The position numbers were made by a program, and so were the translations under genes. Source: CG2-30-46-19 sp034414555 (GTDB taxonomy: Bacteria; Chloroflexota; Dehalococcoidia; GIF9; AB-539-J10). From it: DNA of 26,374 nucleotides. The stretch covers positions 1 through 26,374 of the forward strand of contig DAOUMA010000002.1 in assembly GCA_034414555.1 (NCBI GenBank), read 5' to 3'. The number at the start of each line of letters is the position of its first letter. The first letter of the stretch is position 1. Shown here one piece after another: positions 13,719 to 22,505 of this stretch. The notes beneath the pieces are model-generated. The model had not been told where the DNA came from. It ran no database searches and was given only the letters and a program-made list of their open reading frames with translations.

Positions 13719-13740
13719 TTATCACGAACAATGCAATTAT
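13712..13740 (+). promoter_or_regulatory. Promoter of the plsX-acpP-fabL-fabF operon
   Basis: A perfect TTGACA (13712-13717) and AATTAT (13735-13740) are 17 bases apart, 48 bases before the plsX start. The -35 box overlaps that of the divergent promoter, so the two directions may compete. Confidence 0.55.
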
Positions 13741-13788
13741 CTTCAGCCAAAGTGTGCATAGTATACCGATGTATAGTGGAGTTAACTT

Positions 13789-14823
13789 GTGTCTGAAGCT
13801 GGCAAGAGAATAAGGATAGCCGTTGATGCTATGGGGGGTGATTATGCCCCTGGCGACATAGTTAAAGGTGCGGTTTATGCTGCGCAGGAAGGCGATGTGG
13901 AGATTATCCTGGCTGGTCCGCTGAGCGTACTGGAGGGCGAATTAGCTAAATATGGGTCATCCAATAGTTTGCCCATCAGGTGTGTTGAAGCCAGTGAAGT
14001 CGTTAAGGAGAGTGAATCGCCAGCTTTAGCAATTCGCCATAAACGCAATTCTTCCATAGTTATAGCTACCAAGCTGGTGAAGTCGGGTGAGGCGGATGCG
14101 GTAGTCAGCGCAGGTTCTACGGGAGCTACGGCCGCTAGTGCTATAGTGTATCTGGGCATGATTGAAGGATTGGAACGTCCGGCAATTGCTGCTCCTCTTA
14201 AAGGCTTGGGTCCTGAGACGATATTAGTGGACATCGGAGGAAATGTTGATTGTAAACCATATCAATTCTTATCATTTGCCATTGCCGGCTCTATCTATGC
14301 TAGAGGGTTGTTTAATATTGCTAATCCCACAGTGGGTCTATTAAGCACGGGTGCGGAACAAGGGAAAGGAAGTGAGGCAGTACGTGAGGCTTATTCGCTT
14401 CTTAAAAATAGTGGTTTGAATTTTATTGGTAATATAGAAGGCAGCGATATCTTCAGTGGGCGAGCCAATGTTATCGTCTGCGATGGTTTTGTGGGCAATG
14501 TGCTTATTAAGTTTTATGAAAGTCTGGGGATTTATGCGCTGGATTTTATAAAGCGAAAGGTGAAGAAGTACCCTCTGGTAGGCAGCATAGTTAGATTGTT
14601 ATTTAATAGGATTTTCCCGGTGACCAAGTTGGCTTATGAGGGTGAAGAGGAGGGCGGTGGTATTTTATGGGGCGTTAATGGAGTTGTCAGGATAGCGCAT
14701 GGAGCTTGTCGAGCTCCACACATAACTCATGCTATAGCAAGCGCCAGGAATACTGTGAAAGCTGATATTGTTGGTTCCTTAAAATCGGAATTGGCAAGAT
14801 TTAGGGCAGAAAATAAATTATGA
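13789..14823 (+). CDS. plsX: Phosphate acyltransferase PlsX
   Basis: Converts acyl-ACP and phosphate to acyl-phosphate, the donor for the first phospholipid acylation; peripheral to the membrane. The N-terminus IRIAVDAMGGDYAPGDIVKGA is diagnostic, and SAGSTGATAAS, DIGGNVDCKPYQFLSFA and NVIVCDGFVGNVLIKFYES are further family blocks. The 344-residue length is normal. The start is GTG 13789, with GGAG about nine bases upstream. First gene of the operon with acpP, fabL and fabF, an arrangement resembling the plsX-fab clusters of many bacteria, here without fabH, fabD or fabG. The acpP ribosome site begins at its stop codon. Confidence 0.97.
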   Translation: MSEAGKRIRIAVDAMGGDYAPGDIVKGAVYAAQEGDVEIILAGPLSVLEGELAKYGSSNSLPIRCVEASEVVKESESPALAIRHKRNSSIVIATKLVKSGEADAVVSAGSTGATAASAIVYLGMIEGLERPAIAAPLKGLGPETILVDIGGNVDCKPYQFLSFAIAGSIYARGLFNIANPTVGLLSTGAEQGKGSEAVREAYSLLKNSGLNFIGNIEGSDIFSGRANVIVCDGFVGNVLIKFYESLGIYALDFIKRKVKKYPLVGSIVRLLFNRIFPVTKLAYEGEEEGGGILWGVNGVVRIAHGACRAPHITHAIASARNTVKADIVGSLKSELARFRAENKL

Positions 14824-14834
14824 GGAGGTAACTT

Positions 14835-15080
14835 ATGTCTATCGAGGAGCAAATAAAGGACATCGTATCTGAGGTTGTCCGAGTTGATAAAAGCATTATC
14901 CGCCGAGAGGGCACTTTCAAGGATATAAATGCTGATTCTCTGGATGTAGTGCAAATATTACTTAGGACAGAGGAAATTTTTGATATTGAGATTCCTGATG
15001 AGGATGCTGAGCAATTTCAGAACTTTGGTGACTTTGTTGACTATGTAGAACGCCACGTAGCGGAGAAAGAGAAAGCATGA
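14835..15080 (+). CDS. acpP: Acyl carrier protein
   Basis: Carries growing acyl chains on a phosphopantetheine arm. The attachment serine is Ser35 in NADSLDVVQ, followed by the acidic helix TEEIFDIEIPDEDAEQFQNFGDFVDYV. At 81 residues it is of standard size and strongly acidic apart from a basic patch, IIRREG, before the serine. ATG 14835 follows GAGGAGG by six bases. The final ATGA overlaps the start of the next gene. Position between plsX and fabL supports a role in type II fatty-acid synthesis. Confidence 0.96.
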   Translation: MSIEEQIKDIVSEVVRVDKSIIRREGTFKDINADSLDVVQILLRTEEIFDIEIPDEDAEQFQNFGDFVDYVERHVAEKEKA

Positions 15081-15862
15081 CTCAGCCTCTTAAAGGTAAG
15101 TTATCCTTGGTAACCGGTAGTGGCAGGGGTATTGGCAGGGCGATTGCCTTGAAGCTTGCTTCTCAGGGCAGCGATGTCATCATAAATTTCTTCCGCCATC
15201 GTGACACTGCGGAGAAAACAGCCAAAGAGCTCCAGGATATAGGGGTGAAAGCCAAAATTATCAGGGCAAATGTGGGAGACCCAGCGAAGATAGATGAAAT
15301 GTTCGATGTAATTAGCACGGATTTCGGCTATCTGGATATTCTAATTAGCAATGCTGCTTCAGGCGTGGGTCGCCCTGTTTTAGATGTTGATGTCAAGGCT
15401 TGGGATTGGACGATGGACATCAATGCCAGGGCCTTATTGCTCTGTGCTCAACGAGCAGCCAAGCTTATGGAAGGGAGAGACGGCAAAATAGTGAGTATAT
15501 CCAGTTTAGGTTCTTTTCTTGTCTGGCCTACTTACGCTGCCGTGGGAGTATCTAAAGCAGCTCTGGAAGCGTTAACTCGCTATCTAGCGATAGAATTAGC
15601 TCCCAAAGGCATTAGTGTTAATGCTGTGGCTGCTTCTGCTGTCCTTACCGATGCATTGAAGTTCTATATAAAGGGACAAGAGGCCGCTCACCAGCAGGCA
15701 ACGCCGGCGGGGAGGATGGTAGCTCCTGAGGATATCGCCAATGTGGTGGCTTTCCTGTGTAGTAAGGACGCCTTTATGATAAGAGGGCAAACTATCATCA
15801 TTGATGGAGGTGCTTCAGTAATGGCGCCTTTTGTTTCTACCACAGGAAGTGTAAATCAATGA
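15077..15862 (+). CDS. fabL: Enoyl-ACP reductase III (FabL-type SDR)
   Basis: Short-chain dehydrogenase most like NADPH-dependent enoyl-ACP reductase FabL, which does the last reduction of each fatty-acid cycle. The cofactor motif is TGSGRGIG (13-20). The active site reads SISSLGS...PTYAAVGVSKAALEALTRYL with Tyr153 and Lys160, that is Y-x6-K, the spacing of FabL; ketoreductase FabG has Y-x3-K. The downstream blocks ELAPKGISVNAV, TPAGRMVAPEDIANVV and MIRGQTIIIDGG also fit FabL. The 261-residue length is normal. ATG 15077 overlaps the acpP stop by four bases, and its own stop overlaps fabF by four bases. A plain FabG label is the likely automatic annotation; I consider FabL better supported. 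Confidence 0.85.
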   Translation: MTQPLKGKLSLVTGSGRGIGRAIALKLASQGSDVIINFFRHRDTAEKTAKELQDIGVKAKIIRANVGDPAKIDEMFDVISTDFGYLDILISNAASGVGRPVLDVDVKAWDWTMDINARALLLCAQRAAKLMEGRDGKIVSISSLGSFLVWPTYAAVGVSKAALEALTRYLAIELAPKGISVNAVAASAVLTDALKFYIKGQEAAHQQATPAGRMVAPEDIANVVAFLCSKDAFMIRGQTIIIDGGASVMAPFVSTTGSVNQ

Positions 15863-17088
15863 ACATGCCAGTTGTAGTTACCGGGATGGGCACCATTAAC
15901 CCTTTGGGTTTGAATGTGGAGGAATTCTGGCAGGGATTAGCTGCTGGTAAGTCAGGGATTGCCCCTATCACCCACTTTGATGCCACTAATTTCCGTGTGA
16001 AGGTAGACGCTGAAGTAAAGGGATTTGACCCGACAAAGTATATGGATTTGAAGGTAGTAGATCGTACACCCAGAGCAGTCCAATTTGCTATTACTGCTGC
16101 TAGAGAGGCAATAGCCTCAGCCAAGTTAGATATGACTCGGGAAAACCCTGAGCGGGTGGGTGTTGATATTGCTGCTATGGTTGAAGGTGATTATGTGGTC
16201 AAGCAATGTAATTTAATTAATGAGCGTGGTCCGAGGAGAGCTGACCCTCTTTTTGTCGCCAAGTCAAGTCCCAGCGGAGCATCGATGGGGGTGGGGATGT
16301 TGCTTGGTGCTAAGGGACCTAACTCAAGTGTGAATAGCCTTTGCGCCAGCGGCACCGATGCTATCGGAACGGCGTTAAACTTCATACGCTTGGGCTATGC
16401 TGATGTGATGGTGGCTGGAGGAGCCGATTCCAGCCTTACTCCGTTTGGTATGGCTGGTATTGATATTCTTGGTGCTCTTTCTCGTCAACCAGACCCGCTT
16501 AAAGCTTCCCGTCCATTTGATGCTAACCGCGATGGTTTTGTCTATGGTGAAGGGGCGGGGTTGGTTATTCTGGAGAGTTATGAACATGCTAAAAAGAGAG
16601 GTGCACCCATACTAGCTGAAGTTGCTGGTGCCGGCTGGTCTTTTGATGCTTTTGACCAAACTGCTCCTGCCCCAGAAGCAGAGGCTTATGCTATGAAGAC
16701 TGCTTTGCAAAATGCTGGAATAAAGCCCGAAGAGGTTGATTACATCAATGCTCATGGCACCAGTACTAAACTAAACGATGCTTGCGAAACTAAGGCGATT
16801 AAGATGGTCTTCGGGGATAATGCTTACAAAATCCCCATAAGCTCAACTAAATCCATGATTGGGCATATAATAGTAGCTGCTGGCGCTATTGAAACTATCG
16901 CGGCAATACTGATTATGAATAGCGGGATTATCCATCCCACCATAAATTATGAAACCCCTGACCCAGAATGCGACTTGGATTATGTTCCCAATATGGCTCG
17001 TCCAGCGCAGGTTAATGTTTGCTTATCTAATAGCTTTGGTTTGGGTGGGGAGAACTGCTGCCTGGTTCTGAAACACTTTAGTGGCTGA
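15859..17088 (+). CDS. fabF: 3-oxoacyl-ACP synthase II
   Basis: Condensing enzyme extending acyl-ACP with malonyl-ACP. The Cys-His-His triad is complete: Cys162 in SVNSLCASGTDAIG, His299 in YINAHGTSTKLND and His336 in STKSMIGHIIVAAGAIE. Lys331 in the same block is the conserved lysine. The 409-residue length and the N-terminus VVVTGMGTINPLG are typical. The family usually has SMTGHLLGAAG where this protein reads SMIGHIIVAAG, a mild variation. ATG 15859 overlaps the fabL stop, so it is translationally coupled. Last gene of the operon; it converges on the U32-family gene 34 bases away, where only a weak AACCC/GGGTT stem is seen. Confidence 0.95.
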   Translation: MNMPVVVTGMGTINPLGLNVEEFWQGLAAGKSGIAPITHFDATNFRVKVDAEVKGFDPTKYMDLKVVDRTPRAVQFAITAAREAIASAKLDMTRENPERVGVDIAAMVEGDYVVKQCNLINERGPRRADPLFVAKSSPSGASMGVGMLLGAKGPNSSVNSLCASGTDAIGTALNFIRLGYADVMVAGGADSSLTPFGMAGIDILGALSRQPDPLKASRPFDANRDGFVYGEGAGLVILESYEHAKKRGAPILAEVAGAGWSFDAFDQTAPAPEAEAYAMKTALQNAGIKPEEVDYINAHGTSTKLNDACETKAIKMVFGDNAYKIPISSTKSMIGHIIVAAGAIETIAAILIMNSGIIHPTINYETPDPECDLDYVPNMARPAQVNVCLSNSFGLGGENCCLVLKHFSG

Positions 17089-17122
17089 GTAGGGAACCCT
17101 TCTAATTCCTGGGGTTTAGATA

Positions 17123-18259
17123 TTAGTATTTCTTGGCTAGAAATATCCTGCTGCTGGTCAGGTCATTCAGGAAACTTTTGGATACCGATACATATTTGTC
17201 CGTCTCAGGGCGATCAAGCTGCACCACTCTATCCGCTGTTTTCTGGCAATAATCGCAATGGGCACATCCAGATAGGCAATCCTGTTTCTTAAAGAAATCG
17301 ATAAACCCTTCTAGAGCCTGGTTATCAATATAGACCTTTGGCGGCGAGGCTATCCTGGCAGTTTGTGTGCTGGCTAAAACGGGGTCAGCATAATCAATTT
17401 TGGGATTAGGAACATACAAGATGTCACAGAGGTTTCCCTTGCATTGACCTGATGAATATGCTGCAGTGGCATTTATAATCCACTCTGAGGGCATTGCCCT
17501 GCCGGCAATTTTAAAGAAATCAATGCCTGTTTCCTCATAAATGGGTATGTCCTCAGGTCTTATCCAGCGGGACTTAATAAATTGAGAGGCATCGCGGAAC
17601 CGTTCCAAGGTGCAGCGAGTTACACAATAGTCCATATAGAAGCCATCAAGCGAGTTATAGTTTTGACTAGCATGCCCCAAAGTATTGTTGTGATAGTACT
17701 CGTAGGGACATTGATAGAGACAAAGGCTATTTGTCAACACCCCGAGTTCGCATTTCACTGCACTTCTGATAGCCCGAAGTAATTTGAAATCTCGGTTTAC
17801 ATTGGGGTGCAGGATAATGGAATCCGCTCCCAGGGACTCAAATAACTTAGCTCGGGCCACACTGTCCACATGAGCTATGGTTGACACTTCCATTCCGAGG
17901 TGGGGAAACTGACACTTTGTAAGCTCCATTAAGTAGGGAATAGCTACAGTAACGCAGTCTACCCCGGCATTGCTGAGCCACTCTAAATGTCGGAGTAATT
18001 CGCGATGGGTATCTTCATGCCATTCCATGTTATTCATGCACGGGGCATTTAGGAGGTAATTAAAGGTTAAGTCTGCAGAATGCGCTAGCTTGATATATTC
18101 CTCTGCTTGTTCTGTTGTCATCTGGGGAATATGGGGCCCTGACCCTCCGCTACCCAACAACGATGTGGGCAAAACACCGTATATCTGGATATCTGCCCTG
18201 AGCTGGCTTAGAGGCGCTATCAGCTCCGTATCCCAATTCGTTGGTACTAATAAATGCAT
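17123..18259 (-). CDS. U32-family peptidase-like protein (UbiU/UbiV/TrhP relative)
   Basis: TIM-barrel protein of the so-called peptidase U32 family, whose characterised members are Fe-S hydroxylation or modification proteins and not all peptidases. The N-terminal LLVPTNWDTELIAPLSQL and HPNVNRDFKLLRAI resemble UbiV. Cysteines in NSLCLYQCPYEYYH and DYCVTRC, with a further cluster CLSGCAHCDYC near the C-terminus, could bind Fe-S centres. 378 residues. The ATG at 18259 lacks a clear ribosome site but follows an AT-rich region with repeated ACTTTACTTA. The substrate is unknown; no ubiquinone genes are nearby. Single minus-strand gene between fabF and the acyl-CoA synthetase. Confidence 0.75.
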   Translation of the reverse strand: MHLLVPTNWDTELIAPLSQLRADIQIYGVLPTSLLGSGGSGPHIPQMTTEQAEEYIKLAHSADLTFNYLLNAPCMNNMEWHEDTHRELLRHLEWLSNAGVDCVTVAIPYLMELTKCQFPHLGMEVSTIAHVDSVARAKLFESLGADSIILHPNVNRDFKLLRAIRSAVKCELGVLTNSLCLYQCPYEYYHNNTLGHASQNYNSLDGFYMDYCVTRCTLERFRDASQFIKSRWIRPEDIPIYEETGIDFFKIAGRAMPSEWIINATAAYSSGQCKGNLCDILYVPNPKIDYADPVLASTQTARIASPPKVYIDNQALEGFIDFFKKQDCLSGCAHCDYCQKTADRVVQLDRPETDKYVSVSKSFLNDLTSSRIFLAKKY

Positions 18260-18370
18260 ATTTACTTTACTTAACTTTACTTACACGGCGATATTAGCAT
18301 AAGCTCCAGAAAAAGAACACTTTATAGCATAATACCTAGCTCTGCGATATACTAATATGGGGGAAGAAAC

Positions 18371-18398
18371 TTGTCAATAGGGCAAGCGCCAATATTTA
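18371..18398 (+). promoter_or_regulatory. Possible promoter of the acyl-CoA synthetase gene
   Basis: TTGTCA (18371-18376) and TATTTA (18393-18398) are 16 bases apart, 24 bases before the ATG. The -10 box is a weak match. Confidence 0.35.
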
Positions 18399-18422
18399 GC
18401 TGCTGTACAGTGAGAAGATAAT

Positions 18423-19913
18423 ATGAATCTAAAACAGATGCTGGAGAAAAGCGCTAGTGAGGTACCCCAAAAAGAAGCTATTATCCTTGGTTCTCAGAGG
18501 GTTACTTATGGGGAGTTGGAGGAAGCTTCTAACAAGCTAGCTAATGCTCTTCTAGGGTTGGGATTGGAAAAAGGTGACCATGTGGCTATTTTAATGTTCC
18601 ATAGTCCTGAATGGGTTGTTAATTATTTCGGAGTTGTTAAGGCTGGTGGCGTAGCTGTGCTTCTGGGTTCTATGCTCAAAGCACCTGAGCTTGCCCCTTT
18701 ATTGCGTGACTCTGATGCCCAGATATTAATTACCGAGAAAACATTTTTCCGAATGCTTTCTCCAGTTTTGTCCGATATTCCTCTGCTAAAACATGTTATT
18801 GAAGTTGATGGAGATTCTTATAACAATATGATGGCTAATAGCCCTTCCACATCACCGGTTGTCGATATAAAGGATGATGATGAGGTTTCTATTATATACA
18901 CCTCCGGGGTGTTGGGGAGGCAAAAGGGAGTGGTGCATACCCATGCTTCCCTTATGGGTCCCCTTGGCATAATTTCTGCTGGTATAGGGCGACGCAGAGA
19001 AGATGTGGCTATAGATACGGTTCCTTTCTTCTATCTTTTTGGCTTGGGCGAGGTTCTTTTTGGCTCTATTATGAAGGGCGCTACTGTGGTAATCATCCCT
19101 CATTTCACACCCAGGGTTGTTTTAGAAGCTATAGAAAAGGAAAGGGGAAGCATAGTTTTCGGTGTTCCAGCAGTGCATAATGCTTTGGCTATGTTGAGGG
19201 ATGAGGTCATCAAGAATTATGACCTCAGTTCATTGAGGGTAGCCTCCAGCGCCGGGGCGAAGTCCTCCCCTCGCCTTATGAAGATGCTGGAGGATAAATT
19301 CAAGTTAACATTCTGCGAAACATATGGTCTCTCGGAACTTTTCGTTGTCTCTATGAGCACTCTCTCTAACCATAAGCTGGGGACAGTAGGTAAACCGATT
19401 TGTGACATCAAGATGATAGGTGATAACGGCAGGGAAGTTCCTCGAGGCGAGGCCGGAGAAGCTATTCTCAGGGTGCCATGGGCAATGAAGGAATATTACA
19501 AAGCGCCTGACCTTACTGCTCAGGTTCTTAAGGATGGCTGGTTTTATACCGGGGATTTGGTCAGGATGGTTGAGGATGGTTATCTTGAGTATGTGGAAAA
19601 GAAATCTTTCATAATAGTGACTCCGTCGGGGCTTAAAATCTCTCCTTGGGAGGTCGAGGATGTACTTTTAAGACATCCGGGTATAGCTGAGGCAGCCTAT
19701 GTAGGGGTCAATGATGGGCGGGGAGGACAAGTTCCCACTGCTTTTATAGTGACTAAAGAGGGACAAAAGGCTACTGTCGAGGAAATAGTCAGCTTTTGTC
19801 GCCAGAACCTGGCTGACTTTAAGCTGCCCAAGAAATTTGAGTTCGTGGATAGTATACCCAAGACTGGCTCGGGAAAGATTGATAGACGGCGACTCAAAGA
19901 GGGAATCCGGTAG
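18423..19913 (+). CDS. Acyl-CoA synthetase-like AMP-binding enzyme
   Basis: Member of the ANL superfamily that activates a carboxylic acid as acyl-AMP and transfers it to CoA or another thiol. The P-loop is YTSGVLGRQKGVVHTH (159-174), with Val-Leu where the family usually has Thr-Thr. The adenine motif is ETYGLSE, the GDL motif is WFYTGDLVRMVEDGYLE, the hinge region reads VEKKSFIIVTPSGLKISPWEVE, and the A10 lysine is in PKTGSGKIDRRRLKE. The 496-residue length is normal. Weak ribosome site GAGAAG before ATG 18423. Chain-length preference cannot be read from the sequence. Proximity to plsX, acpP and fab genes and the DegV pair suggests a fatty-acid substrate, as inference. Confidence 0.9.
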   Translation: MNLKQMLEKSASEVPQKEAIILGSQRVTYGELEEASNKLANALLGLGLEKGDHVAILMFHSPEWVVNYFGVVKAGGVAVLLGSMLKAPELAPLLRDSDAQILITEKTFFRMLSPVLSDIPLLKHVIEVDGDSYNNMMANSPSTSPVVDIKDDDEVSIIYTSGVLGRQKGVVHTHASLMGPLGIISAGIGRRREDVAIDTVPFFYLFGLGEVLFGSIMKGATVVIIPHFTPRVVLEAIEKERGSIVFGVPAVHNALAMLRDEVIKNYDLSSLRVASSAGAKSSPRLMKMLEDKFKLTFCETYGLSELFVVSMSTLSNHKLGTVGKPICDIKMIGDNGREVPRGEAGEAILRVPWAMKEYYKAPDLTAQVLKDGWFYTGDLVRMVEDGYLEYVEKKSFIIVTPSGLKISPWEVEDVLLRHPGIAEAAYVGVNDGRGGQVPTAFIVTKEGQKATVEEIVSFCRQNLADFKLPKKFEFVDSIPKTGSGKIDRRRLKEGIR

Positions 19914-19994
19914 TATATTGACAACGATAAAACCCATTTGGTAAGGTTACTTAGCTTTACGCCGTTATCCCCTTAATTATGAAGGAAATATAGT

Positions 19995-21491
19995 TTGAAA
20001 ATACTCCTTGTTTATCCGCAATATCCAGATGCCTTCTGGAGTTTTAAGTATGCTTTAAGAATCATTTCAAAGAAGGCGGTTTTTCCTCCCCTGGGATTAC
20101 TCACTGTAGCTGCTATGCTTCCCAAAGAGTGGCAAAAAAAGCTTCTGGATATGAACACAACAACCTTGACCGACAGGGATATTAAATGGGCGGATTATGT
20201 ATTTATCAGTGCTATGATTGTCCAACAAAAGTCGGTCAAAGAAGTTATTGCCAGATGTCGGGAATTTAATACTAAAATAGTTGTCGGTGGTCCTCTTTTT
20301 ACCACCGGATATGAACAGTTTGACCTTGGTGATGTAGACCATTTTGTGCTTGGTGAGGCCGAAGCTACACTCCCACTCTTCTTAGAAGACTTACAGAAAG
20401 GATGTGCTCGGCATATTTATGAATCTAATGAGCACCCTGAGATAACAAAAACGCCTGTCCCACTTTGGGAGCTTGTTGATATGAAAAAATATGCTTCCAT
20501 GAACGTCCAGTATTCTCGAGGCTGTCCTTTCGATTGTGAATTTTGCGATATCGTCATCTTAAACGGGCACAGACCACGGACAAAGGATAAAGACCAGCTG
20601 GTGGCTGAATTTGAGGCGTTATATTGTCAAGGATGGCAGGGCGGCGTATTTATTGTTGATGATAATTTTATCGGGAATAAAAGGAAGTTAAAGGCAGAGA
20701 CGCTACCAGCGATAATTGAATGGTCCCGGAAGAGAAAATACCCCTTCAGGTTCTTTACCGAGGCATCTATAAATCTTGCTGATGATGAAGAACTAATGCA
20801 ATTGATGACCAAAGCGGGGTTTGACACAGCATTTGTTGGTATTGAAACCCCAAATGAAAAGAGCTTGGTTGAATGTAACAAGTTTCAAAATACAAATCGT
20901 GATTTGGTAGCCTCGGTTAAGAAGATTCAAAACCATGGGCTTCAGGTGCAGGGGGGGTTCATTGTTGGCTTTGATAGCGACCCGATTTCAATTTTTAAGA
21001 GTCAAATCAATTTCATTCAGAAGAGTGGAATTGTTACTGCAATGGTCGGTTTGCTAAATGCCCCTCCGGGCACGCGGCTATACCACCGACTGAAAAAGGA
21101 AAACCGTTTATTGCCCCATATTTCTGGCGACAATACCGATGGTTCAATCAACTTCATTCCTAATATGAACCGTGAAACGCTCATCAATGGCTATAAGAAT
21201 GTGGTAAAGACAATTTATTCAGCCAGACCATATTATGAGAGAGTTAAGACGTTTCTGGAAGAATATAAACCTCATAAACCTCCAAAAATGAGGAAGGGCA
21301 GACTCCACTTTTACGAGATTAAAGCATTTGTTAGTTCCATGTGGGTCTTGGGCATCAAAGAAAAAGGAAGGCGACATTACTGGAGGCTTTTTAGTTCAAC
21401 TTTGCTCAAAAAACCCCGACTCTTTCCTTTATTCATAACGCTTAGCGTCTATGGATTCCACTTCCGCAAGGTTGCTGAGAAAATACAGTAG
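19995..21491 (+). CDS. B12-binding domain radical SAM protein (DUF4070 type)
   Basis: Cobalamin-dependent radical-SAM enzyme of unknown substrate. The N-terminal B12-binding-like domain (about 1-140) starts KILLVYPQYPDAFWSFKYAL and includes PPLGLLTVAAMLP and IVVGGPLFTTG. The cluster motif is SRGCPFDCEFCDIV (Cys177, Cys181, Cys184). FIVDDNFIGN, FTEASINLADDEELM and GFDTAFVGIETPN follow, and the C-terminal region after about residue 340 matches the DUF4070-type layout. Relatives include HpnP-like hopanoid methylases, but that is not enough to assign a product. The TTG at 19995 is used, with AAGGAAA eight bases before it. 498 residues, complete. It may be cotranscribed with the acyl-CoA synthetase, 81 bases upstream. 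Confidence 0.88.
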   Translation: MKILLVYPQYPDAFWSFKYALRIISKKAVFPPLGLLTVAAMLPKEWQKKLLDMNTTTLTDRDIKWADYVFISAMIVQQKSVKEVIARCREFNTKIVVGGPLFTTGYEQFDLGDVDHFVLGEAEATLPLFLEDLQKGCARHIYESNEHPEITKTPVPLWELVDMKKYASMNVQYSRGCPFDCEFCDIVILNGHRPRTKDKDQLVAEFEALYCQGWQGGVFIVDDNFIGNKRKLKAETLPAIIEWSRKRKYPFRFFTEASINLADDEELMQLMTKAGFDTAFVGIETPNEKSLVECNKFQNTNRDLVASVKKIQNHGLQVQGGFIVGFDSDPISIFKSQINFIQKSGIVTAMVGLLNAPPGTRLYHRLKKENRLLPHISGDNTDGSINFIPNMNRETLINGYKNVVKTIYSARPYYERVKTFLEEYKPHKPPKMRKGRLHFYEIKAFVSSMWVLGIKEKGRRHYWRLFSSTLLKKPRLFPLFITLSVYGFHFRKVAEKIQ

Positions 21492-21601
21492 CATTCCAAT
21501 TTTGGCTTTATATTACTGGATTAACTTCGTGTTATATCGTTCTATACTTAATCTCTTCGGGAACAAACACTTTCTCGAGTGAAGTGGGTAGACGTAGCGA
21601 C

Positions 21602-22471
21602 CTAATCAGGCACACCGTAAAATGCTAGCTCGAGAAGATTCCTGCCGTTAAAAAATCCTATTGTAGCTGATGCCTCGTAAAGATAAATCCTATCACAGCT
21701 AAAGCGAGATTCGACCATCTTTTTTAATTCTTCAGCTTGTTCGGGATTTGTGGTATGACCGATAAAAACATGTAACTTACTAGCTCCAACTCTTTGTTTG
21801 GTTATCTTGAGCATCCTATCCATTATCTGCCTTCTGGTCTTAGCCCTGACAACGGGCTTTGTTATCCCTCCTGAGTGGTCATCGATTTCAATGACAGCGC
21901 GGAAGGAGGCTTTCTCTTCAGCTTCAGCCCAGGACTTAGCCTCAAATACTCTTCCCCCTTTGTCCAGATAGAGAAGTGTGTCGCGTGTTGAAAGGTAGTG
22001 AATTTTCGGTATCAGGTGATTAACAAATTCAGCGATTTCGCCTATACGTTTACCCTGTGCCGCCATCTCTGCTGCTTCTAGGGTAACAAGTGCCAACCCC
22101 CCTCCAACAGTATGTGAGTCGATAACCTCAATGGTTGTTTCTGGTAACTTCTCATTAGCCATTTCTTTAGCCTGCAAGGCCACGTTATATGCCGCAGTAA
22201 AAGCTGAGGTCATAGAAATATGCAAGATGGCTTCGGCACTTTTGCCTAGTTCTTGCCAGGTTTGGAAACACTCCACCACAGAAAATGGTGATGTTGTGGG
22301 CAAGTTCTCCTTTTTATCCAGGCGAGCATAAAAATCTTCCATATCCACTTCAGGATCCAGATAATCTTTGCCGTCTATAATGATGTGGAAGGGAATCAGG
22401 GTAATGCCGTGTTCGCTTGCTGTATCTGCGAATATACAAGCCGAATTGGTGGTGATGGCTACCTTATTCAT
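21602..22471 (-). CDS. DegV/FakB family fatty-acid-binding protein, copy 2
   Basis: DegV-fold protein that binds a fatty acid; characterised FakB members present it to fatty-acid kinase to form acyl-phosphate, the same product PlsX makes. It has FHIIIDGKDYLDPEVDMEDFYARLDKKENLPTTSPFS, the usual head-group Thr/Ser block, then VIDSHTVGGGLAL and YLDKGGRVFEAKS. The N-terminus reads ITTNSACIFADTASEH, where its paralog has the more typical TTDTASNMALEIA. 289 residues. ATG 22471 follows AAGGAGG. It lies 34 bases after the first DegV gene. No FakA kinase is in the window, so the FakB role is inferred. Confidence 0.9.
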   Translation of the reverse strand: MNKVAITTNSACIFADTASEHGITLIPFHIIIDGKDYLDPEVDMEDFYARLDKKENLPTTSPFSVVECFQTWQELGKSAEAILHISMTSAFTAAYNVALQAKEMANEKLPETTIEVIDSHTVGGGLALVTLEAAEMAAQGKRIGEIAEFVNHLIPKIHYLSTRDTLLYLDKGGRVFEAKSWAEAEEKASFRAVIEIDDHSGGITKPVVRAKTRRQIMDRMLKITKQRVGASKLHVFIGHTTNPEQAEELKKMVESRFSCDRIYLYEASATIGFFNGRNLLELAFYGVPD

Positions 22472-22505
22472 AATCGGCCTCCTTATTATTTAACAAACCA
22501 CATGG

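Noticed and set aside
17089..17122. Terminator between fabF and the U32-family gene
   Set aside because: Only a 5-bp AACCC/GGGTT stem with an 11-12-base loop and no T tract; too weak.
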